This document shows, piece by piece, positions 15,110 to 22,526 of a stretch of DNA of 30,245 bases. The notes under the pieces were generated by a model, which worked only from the letters and a program-made list of their open reading frames with translations, was not told the DNA's origin and made no database searches. Made by a program: the position numbers and the translations under genes. The first letter of the stretch is position 1. Each line of letters starts with the position of its first letter. The DNA is from UBA1046 sp964624395 (GTDB taxonomy: Bacteria > Bacillota > Clostridia > Saccharofermentanales > DTU023): NCBI GenBank assembly GCA_964624395.1, contig CAZUWY010000017.1, positions 1-30,245 of the forward strand. Direction: 5' to 3'.

Positions 15110-15508
15110 ATGGCATACAGACAAGTTGACTTAATCTTTACAGATGGCTTTCATGGTCTCCTTAGCGCCGAGAAGGGACAGGCAAGGGTCGGCGAGGAGG
15201 AAGGCGAACTTAGCCCCTATGAGCTATTGCAGGCCGCCCTGGGCGGCTGCTACTATAAAACATTTCTCGATATTTTAGCCAAGCAAAATATTGAATTTAC
15301 TGAGGCCAGACTGGAGATCAGGGGCGTTAACCGCACAAAGCCACCCACCACTTTAGAAAAACTGGATATTATCATGACAATAGTGGGTGCCGCTTCTGAG
15401 GCGGAAAAGAAAATTAGACGCGCTGCCGATCTGGCCGGCAAATACTGCTCCATCTACCAGACTTTAACGCATGTAGCTGATGTTAGGCATGAGATTATCC
15501 TGGCCTAG
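15110..15508 (+). CDS. OsmC/Ohr-family protein
   Basis: This 132-residue protein has the OsmC fold, whose best known members reduce organic hydroperoxides with a pair of cysteines. Visible family blocks are the SPYELLQAALGGCYYKTFLDILAKQ helix with the first conserved Cys, the EARLEIRGVNR strand, and KYCSIYQTLTHVADV near the C-terminus, where the second Cys and the family-typical CS-x-x-TL arrangement occur. Length fits the smaller YhfA-like branch, whose substrate is often unknown. AGAAGG lies 8 bases before the ATG. The gene lies between two unknown membrane proteins in a co-directional run. Confidence 0.9.
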   Translation: MAYRQVDLIFTDGFHGLLSAEKGQARVGEEEGELSPYELLQAALGGCYYKTFLDILAKQNIEFTEARLEIRGVNRTKPPTTLEKLDIIMTIVGAASEAEKKIRRAADLAGKYCSIYQTLTHVADVRHEIILA

Positions 15509-15540
15509 GATTATTGTTTGAGGGGGTTGCTGTTGGTTTT

Positions 15541-16440
15541 ATGTCTAGACGCGGCTGGCTGAAAAATCTAATCCATAAAAGCCTGATTGCAATGCTGTTT
15601 GCAGCAGCATTATATTATATTAACCAAGAAATGAGCGGCAATCCCGAGCTAAATGAGCTTGGCTGGCTGAGGATTATCTTCTGGATCAGTCTCGCTTTTT
15701 ATTTTCTCCTATTGCTGCAGTTCATCCGCAGCAGTTTTTTCAACCATTCCCTGGAACGCTTTGATCCGGGCAGTGAAGACAGCCTAAAAAGGCTGGGCAG
15801 GATGAAAAGATTTCTTTTGACCCCCGCCCAGAATCGGGCTGCCAAGGAAATGGAAAATCCGGTTTACGAGTGTATTAACTGGCTGATGTCACTTGGCTAT
15901 GAGGAGGCGGGCCGAAGAACAATGGGTCTGGTTTATGAAAGAGAAAAAACTCTTCTGCCTTTGCAAAGCAGTCAGAAATATGAGCGTGTCTTTCTGATCT
16001 ACCAGCCGATGCCCAATGTCCTGATCGTCGATCGTCTGCTCAGGGAATGCCTCGCCTATATCGAGCAAAGAAAGACCAGCAGGCCAGCTGCGGTCAACCA
16101 TCTCTTCTTGATCACAGATATGGATCAGTATGAAGAGGTGACGTCGGCTGCCTCAGGCGTGGTGAACTTTCTTTTGAAAATTGAAGGGGGCAGTCTTTGC
16201 CCCTGGCTGCTGGATATTAGTCAGGGAAGGCTTTTTTATCCACTGGACAGAAGTTTGATCAAATCCTCGCACAGGCGCAGGCAAAACCGCTTAAAGAAAT
16301 CATTTCTCAGCTGGCTGACAGGCAGCAAGAGAAGGGAGGCACAGGTTTTGTCCCCAGAATATTCAAATGGCAGGAAAAATTCCCAGCAGGAGGACACTAC
16401 CGTACGCAGTCCCAGGATTCGTCTAGATGAGGAAGAGTGA
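15541..16440 (+). CDS. Membrane-anchored protein of unknown function
   Basis: This 299-residue protein (from ATG 15541) has two N-terminal transmembrane segments (about 11-27 and 38-60), then a cytoplasmic-looking region of about 235 residues. It ends in a basic patch (SSHRRRQNRLKKS) and a polar tail. The soluble part has a mixed alpha/beta look: WLMSLGYEEAGRRTMGLVY, YERVFLIYQPMPNVLIVDRLL and NHLFLITDMDQYEEV. The overall pattern could suit a restriction-endonuclease-like or nucleotide-binding fold, but no diagnostic motif is visible, so no function is assigned. The start is uncertain: TTG 15514 is in frame but its AGGA is only 3 bases away, while ATG 15541 has AGGGGG 14 bases upstream. The 3' end overlaps the GTG alternative start of glpK (16437). 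Confidence 0.7.
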   Translation: MSRRGWLKNLIHKSLIAMLFAAALYYINQEMSGNPELNELGWLRIIFWISLAFYFLLLLQFIRSSFFNHSLERFDPGSEDSLKRLGRMKRFLLTPAQNRAAKEMENPVYECINWLMSLGYEEAGRRTMGLVYEREKTLLPLQSSQKYERVFLIYQPMPNVLIVDRLLRECLAYIEQRKTSRPAAVNHLFLITDMDQYEEVTSAASGVVNFLLKIEGGSLCPWLLDISQGRLFYPLDRSLIKSSHRRRQNRLKKSFLSWLTGSKRREAQVLSPEYSNGRKNSQQEDTTVRSPRIRLDEEE

Positions 16441-16442
16441 GA

Positions 16443-17927
16443 ATGGATGCCTATGTTTTGACAATTGACCAGGGGACGACCAGCAGCAGGGCAATTTTGT
16501 ATGATCAGGAGAAGAAGATTATTGCCAAGGCGCAAAGAGCTCTCAATCTTTCTTTTCCAAAGCCGGGCTGGGTAGAGGTGGACGCCATTGATCTTTGGCA
16601 TACTGTGCTGGCGGTGCTGACTGAGATTATCTCCACTCCCGGTCTGGACACTGCTAAAATCTGTTCTCTCGCTATTACCAATCAAAGGGAAACAACAATA
16701 ATCTGGGACAAAAACAGCGGTTTGCCGATAGCTCCGGCTATTGTCTGGCAATCCCGGCAGACTGCAGATATCTGTGCCCGCTGGAAAAATGCAGGACTTA
16801 CAGATCTGATTCATGAGAAGACCGGGCTGCCTGTCGACTCTTATTTTTCAGCCAGCAAAATTCTTTTTCTGCTTGAAAATACTCTAGGGGCAAAGAAGCG
16901 GGCTCTGGACGGTGAACTTCTTTTTGGTACAGTTGACAGCTGGCTGATTTGGAAATTGACCGGGGGCAAGAGGCATCTAACAGATTTTTCCAATGCCAGC
17001 CGGACAATGCTGTTTGACATCCATCAGGCCTGCTGGGATGAGGAGCTGCTGCAGATAATGGACATACCGCCGGCTCTGCTGCCTGAGCTGCAGGAATCTA
17101 AAGGGGATTTCGGCAGTCTGGACCCCGCACTTCTACTGGGGCTGAAAATCCCGATTCAGGCGGTTTTAGGCGACCAGCAGGCAGCTCTCTACGGGCAGCG
17201 CTGCCTGACTGAGGGCAGTGCCAAAGCCACCTTTGGCACGGGCGGCTTTATCTTGATGAATACCGGTTTAAGACCGATAATCTCCAAACGGGGACTTTTG
17301 ACCACCATCGCCTGGTCTAAGGACGGCAAGATCTCCTATGCTCTGGAGGGCAGCTTTTTTACTGCCGGTTCAGCGGTTAGCTGGCTGATTAACAGCCTGC
17401 AGCTGCTAGATAAGCCGTCAGAGCTCGACCAGCTGGCTTTTTCAGCATCGGATGAAAATGTATTTTTCATACCTGCCTTAAACGGCTTAGGTACGCCCTG
17501 GTGGAACGATAAAGTCAGGGCCGCTTTTGTCGGCATGACACAAGCCAGCGGCAAGAGTGAAATTGTGCGGGCAGTCTTGGAAGCGATCGCTTTTCAAACC
17601 AGAGAAATAACTGCCCTTATGCAAAAGGAGAGCTCGCTTCTGCTTAAAGAGCTTAAAGTTGACGGTGGCCTGGTCAAAAGCGATTACCTGCTTTCCTTTT
17701 TGAGTAGCATCCTGGGAATTCAAATCAAGCGACCGGGAGATTTTGAAGCAACAGCTATGGGGGCTGCTCTGATGGCGGGACAGAGGGCGGGAGTCTGGGA
17801 TGAAAGAGAAGCTGCTGCTGACCTGGCGACGGTAAAGGAATTTTTGCCTGCTCTTTCTGACAAGGAGGCACAAAGCAAGATAACGGCCTGGAATCAGGCG
17901 GTGGACAGCGTGCTGTCGAATTATTGA
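16443..17927 (+). CDS. glpK: Glycerol kinase
   Basis: GlpK phosphorylates glycerol to sn-glycerol 3-phosphate with ATP. This 494-residue FGGY-family protein shows the N-terminal DQGTTSSRAILYD phosphate loop, SLAITNQRETTIIW and the glycerol-contact region AIVWQSRQT. It also has LTDFSNASRTMLFDI, GDQQAALYGQ, AKATFGTGGFILMNTG (adenosine loop) and LKVDGGLVKSDYLLSFLSSILG. These are the glycerol-kinase versions of the FGGY motifs rather than the xylulo- or gluconokinase versions. ATG 16443 is preferred because AGGAAG lies 7-8 bases upstream; GTG 16437 would be too close. The loop that carries the HPr-phosphorylated His in enterococcal GlpK reads KGDFGSLDPALLLGLKIPI and has no His, so activation by HPr-His-P seems absent. 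The alpha/beta hydrolase gene follows after 8 bases. Confidence 0.95.
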   Translation: MDAYVLTIDQGTTSSRAILYDQEKKIIAKAQRALNLSFPKPGWVEVDAIDLWHTVLAVLTEIISTPGLDTAKICSLAITNQRETTIIWDKNSGLPIAPAIVWQSRQTADICARWKNAGLTDLIHEKTGLPVDSYFSASKILFLLENTLGAKKRALDGELLFGTVDSWLIWKLTGGKRHLTDFSNASRTMLFDIHQACWDEELLQIMDIPPALLPELQESKGDFGSLDPALLLGLKIPIQAVLGDQQAALYGQRCLTEGSAKATFGTGGFILMNTGLRPIISKRGLLTTIAWSKDGKISYALEGSFFTAGSAVSWLINSLQLLDKPSELDQLAFSASDENVFFIPALNGLGTPWWNDKVRAAFVGMTQASGKSEIVRAVLEAIAFQTREITALMQKESSLLLKELKVDGGLVKSDYLLSFLSSILGIQIKRPGDFEATAMGAALMAGQRAGVWDEREAAADLATVKEFLPALSDKEAQSKITAWNQAVDSVLSNY

Positions 17928-17935
17928 GGTGAGTT

Positions 17936-18865
17936 ATGGAAAAGATTAAAGACAGCTTTCTTTCAGCTGATCAAGAGACCAAGATTAACGTGATCTACTG
18001 GCTTCCGGAGCAAAAACCGCAAGCCATTTTGCAGATAGCCCACGGCATGATTGAATTCTGTGACCGCTATGATGAAATGGCCCGCTGGTTTTGCCAGCAT
18101 GGTTTTCTGGTGCTGGCCAATGATCATTTAGGTCATGGTGATTCGATTAAAGGGCAAGAGGACTGGGGCTTTTTTGCCCAGGAGGATGGTTGGCACAAAG
18201 TCCTTTTAGATATGCATCATTTAAAAGAGAGCTGCGCAGAAAAATATCCAAATCTGCCCTATTTTTTACTCGGCCATAGCATGGGCTCATTTTTGCTCAG
18301 GAATTATTTATTTCTCTGGCCCAAGGATCAGCTGGCGGGGGCAATTTTAGTGGGCACCGGACAAAACTCAGGCCCAATGCTGGCCGGGGGCAAATTTTTA
18401 GCCGCCAGTCTGGTAAAGATTAAAGGTGCAAGAGAGAGGGGAAAAATTTTACAAGATATTGCTCTGGGTAGCAATAATAAAGCCTTTGAGCCGGCCAGGA
18501 CAAGAAATGACTGGCTGACCAGAGATGAGGCAATTGTCGATCTTTACAATCAGGATCCGCGCAACAATTTTACCTTCACCAATCAGGCTTTTTTAGATAT
18601 GTTCGGCGGACTTCAGGCGATAAACAAAAAATCCAATCTGCAGAAAATGAATAAAAAGCTTCCTTTATTATTTATTTCAGGCGGCAGTGACCCTGTCGGC
18701 AATATGGGCAAAGGCGTAAAAAAAGCCTATGATCTTTATCTTGATCTCGGCATGGAGGAGCTTGACTTGAAGATCTATCCTGAGGGCAGGCATGAAATCC
18801 TTAACGAGATCAACCGCCAGGAGGTCTATTCAGATCTTTTGCACTGGCTGGAGGACAAAATCTGA
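17936..18865 (+). CDS. Alpha/beta hydrolase, monoacylglycerol lipase/lysophospholipase type
   Basis: This 309-residue serine hydrolase belongs to the S33/Hydrolase_4 group that contains monoacylglycerol lipases and lysophospholipases. Its triad is visible: Ser115 in the nucleophile elbow GHSMGS, Asp252 in SGGSDPVG and His286 in YPEGRHEIL. The LANDHLGHGDS block and the N-terminal QIAHGMIEFCDRYDEMA oxyanion-loop region are typical. There is no signal peptide, so it acts in the cytoplasm or at the inner membrane face. GAGGTGAG lies just before the ATG, 8 bases after the glpK stop, so the two are very probably co-translated. The context suggests it frees glycerol from mono- or lysoglycerides for GlpK (inference). 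Confidence 0.92.
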   Translation: MEKIKDSFLSADQETKINVIYWLPEQKPQAILQIAHGMIEFCDRYDEMARWFCQHGFLVLANDHLGHGDSIKGQEDWGFFAQEDGWHKVLLDMHHLKESCAEKYPNLPYFLLGHSMGSFLLRNYLFLWPKDQLAGAILVGTGQNSGPMLAGGKFLAASLVKIKGARERGKILQDIALGSNNKAFEPARTRNDWLTRDEAIVDLYNQDPRNNFTFTNQAFLDMFGGLQAINKKSNLQKMNKKLPLLFISGGSDPVGNMGKGVKKAYDLYLDLGMEELDLKIYPEGRHEILNEINRQEVYSDLLHWLEDKI

Positions 18866-18997
18866 GCAGCGGACAAAGCGAGCTGTCTTTTTAGGTCTTG
18901 TTTTAAGGCTTGACTAAAACTGCCTGCTGAAGCAAGATTTTTTCGACATGTAAAATTTTAAGCAGTTAAGATAAGATCAACTGCTGAGAGGATAGCC

Positions 18998-19870
18998 ATG
19001 ACAATACTATTTAAACCCGATAAGACCCAGATAACCAAGATTGCCGCCATCCATGATCTGTGCGGCTACGGCAGCTGCTCCTTGACTACAGTTATCTCGG
19101 TTTTATCCGCAGCAGGCCTGGAGGCCTGTCCGGTGCCGACCTCCTATCTTTCCACTCATACGGCCTTTGGCAGCTATACTTTTTTTGACACCACCGAAAA
19201 CCTGCCCGCCTATCTAAAGCACTGGCAGGAGGTAAAGATCCCAATTAGCGGTGTCTATACAGGTTTTTTAGGTTCCCTGGAGCAAATTGATATTATCATT
19301 GATTTTTTCAGAGAATTTCCAGATATCCTGCGCATTGTAGATCCGGTCATGGCTGATCAGGGGGTGCTTTACAATACCTACACTGAAGATATGTGCCAGG
19401 AGATGAAAAAACTTGCCAGTATGGCCGACCTCTTGACGCCCAATATTACTGAAGCGGCTGTATTGCTGGGCAGGGAGTATAAGGGTCAGACCCTAAATGA
19501 GGAAAAAACCAGAGAGCTGTGTGAGCTGCTGTTAAAGCTGGGCAGCAAGCATATTATCCTTAAAGGTATTGTCAGAGAAGATAAAAACTTGATCATAAAT
19601 GCGATTGCCTCAACTGACGGCAGCTATGCCGAATACTCACATCAGCGAGTTGACGCCAGTATGCATGGCACGGGTGATCTTTTTGCCAGCATCGTAACGG
19701 CTGGTGTTTTTTCCGGCAAGGAATTATCTGCAACCGTAAATTTTGCCGGTGAGCTGATCCATGACGCCATGTCGTTTTCTTTGAGTCAGAAGGGCTGGCA
19801 GGCCAGGGGGGTTAATTTTGAACCCTTCCTGCCCAGAGTGTCAGACTTTTGTGCCGGCACAAAAAAATAA
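18998..19870 (+). CDS. Pyridoxamine/pyridoxal kinase (PdxK/PdxY-like)
   Basis: This 290-residue ribokinase-fold enzyme phosphorylates vitamin B6 vitamers (pyridoxamine or pyridoxal) in the salvage route to pyridoxal phosphate. Characteristic blocks are IAAIHDLCGYGSCSLTTVISVLSAAG at the start (substrate site), PTSYLSTHTAFG, VYTGFLGS and IVDPVMADQGVLYNTY (metal/ATP site). DLLTPNITEAAVLLG follows, and near the C-terminus the anion-hole motif MHGTGDLFAS carries the catalytic Asp. The length is typical. GAGAGGA sits 5 bases before the ATG. It starts 132 bases after the hydrolase, so it may have its own weak promoter (TAAAAT at 18951-18956). Confidence 0.93.
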   Translation: MTILFKPDKTQITKIAAIHDLCGYGSCSLTTVISVLSAAGLEACPVPTSYLSTHTAFGSYTFFDTTENLPAYLKHWQEVKIPISGVYTGFLGSLEQIDIIIDFFREFPDILRIVDPVMADQGVLYNTYTEDMCQEMKKLASMADLLTPNITEAAVLLGREYKGQTLNEEKTRELCELLLKLGSKHIILKGIVREDKNLIINAIASTDGSYAEYSHQRVDASMHGTGDLFASIVTAGVFSGKELSATVNFAGELIHDAMSFSLSQKGWQARGVNFEPFLPRVSDFCAGTKK

Positions 19871-19950
19871 TCTAATGTTGCCGGCAGCTTTGCTGGCAAA
19901 GAAGCGCAAATATGTTAAACAATGTCTTTTTGAGGTGAAGAGAGGGGCTC

Positions 19951-19980
19951 TTGACATCAGCAAGAGATATAATGTATTCT
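19951..19980 (+). promoter_or_regulatory. Promoter of tRNA-Val
   Basis: TTGACA (19951-19956) and TATTCT (19975-19980) with an 18-base spacer, 12 bases before the mature tRNA 5' end. A perfect TATAAT at 19968-19973 lies between them, but with only 11 bases from the -35 box, so which -10 is used is uncertain. Confidence 0.5.
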
Positions 19981-19992
19981 AACTGAGCTTGC

Positions 19993-20069
19993 GGGTGGTT
20001 AGCTCAGCTGGTTAGAGTACCTGCGTGACATGCAGGGGGTCGGTGGTTCGATCCCACTACCACCCACCA
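19993..20069 (+). tRNA. tRNA-Val (anticodon GAC)
   Basis: The 7-bp acceptor stem GGGTGGT/ACCACCC pairs perfectly, followed by discriminator A and an encoded CCA. The D-arm is GCTCAGCTGGTTAGAGT, the anticodon stem CCTGC/GCAGG encloses GTGACAT with anticodon GAC, and the T-arm GGTGG-TTCGATC-CCACT has one G-T pair. Confidence 0.97.
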
Positions 20070-20071
20070 GT

Positions 20072-20100
20072 AGACGCTTGCCTGGCAGGCGTCTTTTTTT
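20072..20100 (+). terminator. Rho-independent terminator of tRNA-Val
   Basis: AGACGCTTG pairs with CAGGCGTCT (one G-T) around a 5-base loop, followed directly by a T7 run. It ends the tRNA transcript. Confidence 0.92.
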
Positions 20101-20195
20101 GCCCCAAAAAGCTGCTGCTGATCCTTGTCAGCTGTAAAGTTGCTTGGGCATAAAATACACAAAACTTTGCTGGTGGGAATCTAAAGCCTTTGCTG

Positions 20196-21050
20196 TCAGC
20201 GCAAGAAATAGACAAGCAGGCAAAGCAAAAGAACATGGGCGGGATACAAAAAATACCAGAGATACTGCTGCCAGGCCGGCGGTTTCTTGCCAAAAAGGGC
20301 CTCTCTGCCTGTTTTGGGACTGAAGATGATGAAAACTGAAAGAATTGAGAGCAACTGAATGTAATTGTATTCAGCCGGCAGTTTCAAGAGATAATGGTAA
20401 ACCAGCAAAGCTCCAATATTTAGGACTGTCATGGCGGCCAGAGAATTGTTGAGCATATTGGTCAGGGAAGTGTCGTCCTTGTGTTTTGCCAAAACAAGAT
20501 AGAAAAAGAAGACCGTTATTATGCCGTAGATACCGTAATCCGATTTTAGATAGACAGAGGCAGTAATGGAGACGATCATTGCTGCTATGCCCAAAATCAT
20601 ACCGAGCAAGGGATGGAGGGATATTTCCCCGGGAGTAAACTTTAGCTGGTAATAATCCTGCTTCCTGCTGCTGCCGGCATCTGTCAGAGGTTCAAGTCTG
20701 GCAACCCTGTCGCGCCAGCTGTTGGTGAGCAGAGTGTAGCCGGAGAGAAAGCCCAGAGCGGCTGTAAAGGTAAACAAAATATTGCTGTTTGGCAGATCAA
20801 AGCCGGCCAGCTTATGGGCCCAGTGGAAAACAATCTCGCTTATGACTGCCAGGCCCAAAATACGAATAAAATAGCGGGTGAGATGTTTTGTTCTGCGGTA
20901 ACCCAAAGCGATGAAAAAGGCATAGATGGGGAAGGCAATTCTGCCGACTGCTCTTAAAGTGAAATAGAGATCGTAGGGCAGCCACTGGTAGAAATAAAAA
21001 CCGATATGGTCAAGCAGCATTGTTATTGCTGCTATCAGTTTTAAAAGCAT
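20196..21050 (-). CDS. TraX-family membrane protein
   Basis: This 284-residue polytopic membrane protein belongs to the TraX family, named after the F-pilin acetylase of F plasmids and common as a chromosomal gene of unknown role in Firmicutes. The start MLLKLIAAITMLLDHIGFYF, then LRAVGRIAFPIYAFFIALGYRRTKHLTRYFIRIL and AVISEIVFHW, are the family signature. About eight hydrophobic helices follow. A Met at 21113 would add 21 residues, but ATG 21050-21048 is preferred: GGAGG lies 9 bases upstream and the family begins at this helix. An extended -10 (TGATACAAT) lies at 21142-21134. Acetylation of a cell-surface component is a reasonable guess only. Confidence 0.9.
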   Translation of the reverse strand: MLLKLIAAITMLLDHIGFYFYQWLPYDLYFTLRAVGRIAFPIYAFFIALGYRRTKHLTRYFIRILGLAVISEIVFHWAHKLAGFDLPNSNILFTFTAALGFLSGYTLLTNSWRDRVARLEPLTDAGSSRKQDYYQLKFTPGEISLHPLLGMILGIAAMIVSITASVYLKSDYGIYGIITVFFFYLVLAKHKDDTSLTNMLNNSLAAMTVLNIGALLVYHYLLKLPAEYNYIQLLSILSVFIIFSPKTGREALFGKKPPAWQQYLWYFLYPAHVLLLCLLVYFLR

Positions 21051-21133
21051 CTCTTTAGACCTCCAAAGAAAAATCCGGCTGCTGATTTGCGAAGAGGAAA
21101 ATTTCTTTTTCATCTTGCCTCGACTGCCAAACT

Positions 21134-21142
21134 ATTGTATCA
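21134..21142 (-). promoter_or_regulatory. Extended -10 promoter of the traX-like gene
   Basis: On the minus strand TGATACAAT spans 21142-21134 (TGn plus TACAAT). The -35 region is poor. Transcription would begin near 21127, giving a 77-base leader to ATG 21050. Confidence 0.4.
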
Positions 21143-21280
21143 TGTCAGCCGTGAGGCGACCAGAAAAAACAGATTGTCAACAGTTGCAAAGCTGACAGTT
21201 CCTGCTTTACAACAAAGTCTAGCTATTTACCTCATATATTCACTTGCTTGGTTAATTTATTGCGTTTACAGGAATTATAA

Positions 21281-22288
21281 ATGGGATTAGGATTAAATAT
21301 TGGCATTGATCTTGGTACTGCCACAGTAATAATTTATGTTGTCGGAAAAGGCATTGTGCTGCGCGAACCTGCTGTTGTGGCTTTGCACAGCAGAACAGGC
21401 AAGGTGCTGGCGGTTGGCGAAAGTGCCAGCCTCATGCTGGGGCGTACCCCCGATATCGTGCACGCGGTCCGTCCCTTGAGAGACGGTGTTATTTCAGATT
21501 TTCAAGTTACCGAGGTAATGCTGAAAAGCTTCATCAATAGAGTAAATACCGGTTTTCTGGCCAGATATTTCAAACCTACAATTGTAGTTTGCGTGCCCAG
21601 TGTGATCACCCAAGTTGAGACCAGAGCGGTTGAAGATGCCTGCCGCCATGCCGGAGCAAAAGAGGTCTACCTGATCAGAGAACCTGTTGCTGCTGCGATT
21701 GGAGCAGGTATTGATATTACTCAGGCCAGCGGCAGTATGGTGGTGGATATCGGCGGTGGAACAACCGATATTGCGGTAATATCTCTTTGTCAGCCCGTGG
21801 TTGACAGTTCCATCAAGGTGGCCGGAGACAAATTTGATGATGCCATCATCAAATATGTACGCCGTAAATATAATGTTCTGATCGGGGAGCAGACAGCTGA
21901 AGAGCTGAAGATAAATATCGGCTGTGCCTATCCCAGAGAAGAAGAGCTCAACATGGAGGTCAGGGGCAGAAATCTTGTTACCGGTATGCCTGCCACTCTG
22001 GCGCTGAACTCCACGGAGATGCTGGAAGCTTTAGAAGAGCCCGTCAGTCAGATTTTTGAAGCTGTCCACTCTGTATTGGAGCGCACTCCGCCCGAGCTGA
22101 TGGCAGATATAAGTCAGCGGGGGCTGGTCATGACCGGTGGCGGTACGCTGCTTTACGGCCTTGACCTGATGCTGGCGGCAAAAATCGGCATTGAGGTTCT
22201 GGTTGCTGAGGATGCAGAGTCCTGTGTTGCCATAGGAACAGGACTGGCTTTGAGCATAATGGAAAGATTTGGCGATCTTGCTAATTAA
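21281..22288 (+). CDS. MreB/Mbl rod-shape-determining actin homologue
   Basis: This 335-residue bacterial actin organises lateral cell-wall synthesis under the membrane. Nucleotide-binding motifs are visible: phosphate-1 GIDLGTAT near the start, the family block VRPLRDGVISDFQVTE, CVPSVITQVETRAVEDA, the phosphate-2 motif VVDIGGGTTDIAVIS and the adenosine motif GLVMTGGGTLLYGLD. The N-terminus GLGLNIGIDLGT and length match MreB/Mbl. No mreC, mreD or spoIIID neighbour is present, so it is a stand-alone paralogue, more like Mbl or MreBH than the mreBCD-operon copy (inference). AGGA lies 8 bases before the ATG. The divergent traX-like gene is 230 bases upstream. Confidence 0.94.
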   Translation: MGLGLNIGIDLGTATVIIYVVGKGIVLREPAVVALHSRTGKVLAVGESASLMLGRTPDIVHAVRPLRDGVISDFQVTEVMLKSFINRVNTGFLARYFKPTIVVCVPSVITQVETRAVEDACRHAGAKEVYLIREPVAAAIGAGIDITQASGSMVVDIGGGTTDIAVISLCQPVVDSSIKVAGDKFDDAIIKYVRRKYNVLIGEQTAEELKINIGCAYPREEELNMEVRGRNLVTGMPATLALNSTEMLEALEEPVSQIFEAVHSVLERTPPELMADISQRGLVMTGGGTLLYGLDLMLAAKIGIEVLVAEDAESCVAIGTGLALSIMERFGDLAN

Positions 22289-22363
22289 TTCTTCTTGCCA
22301 GGTAGAAAATTGCAGACAAACACAGCCCCTTTGGTAAGGAAAGATCATGATCTTGCCTTGCGA

Positions 22364-22392
22364 TTGACGCATTTGAATGCGGGAATTATACT
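22364..22392 (+). promoter_or_regulatory. Promoter of rho
   Basis: TTGACG (22364-22369), 17-base spacer, TATACT (22387-22392), each 5 of 6 matches. The predicted start near 22399 leaves a leader of about 128 bases before the rho ATG, a usual place for Rho autoregulation. Confidence 0.65.
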
Positions 22393-22526
22393 GTAAATGT
22401 CCTTTAATCCCCGTTTTCGAACAAAATTTACAGGATCGACCAATCTATTGTATGTGCATTGTCCGGCATATGAAATCCCATTTCTAATAGAGCTGACAAG
22501 AATGACTTATTTGAGGAGAAATCTAA

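Noticed and set aside
18871..18897. Possible terminator after the alpha/beta hydrolase (GACA...TGTCTTTTT)
   Set aside because: The stem is only four pairs with an 8-base loop, too weak to call.
19875..19900. Hairpin TTGCCGGCAGCTTTGCTGGCAA after the pyridoxamine kinase gene
   Set aside because: It has no T-tract after the stem, so it is not supported as a terminator.
20117..20132. Possible minus-strand terminator behind the TraX-like gene (GCTGA/TCAGC)
   Set aside because: A 5-bp stem separated from the T-run by about six bases does not fit a Rho-independent terminator.
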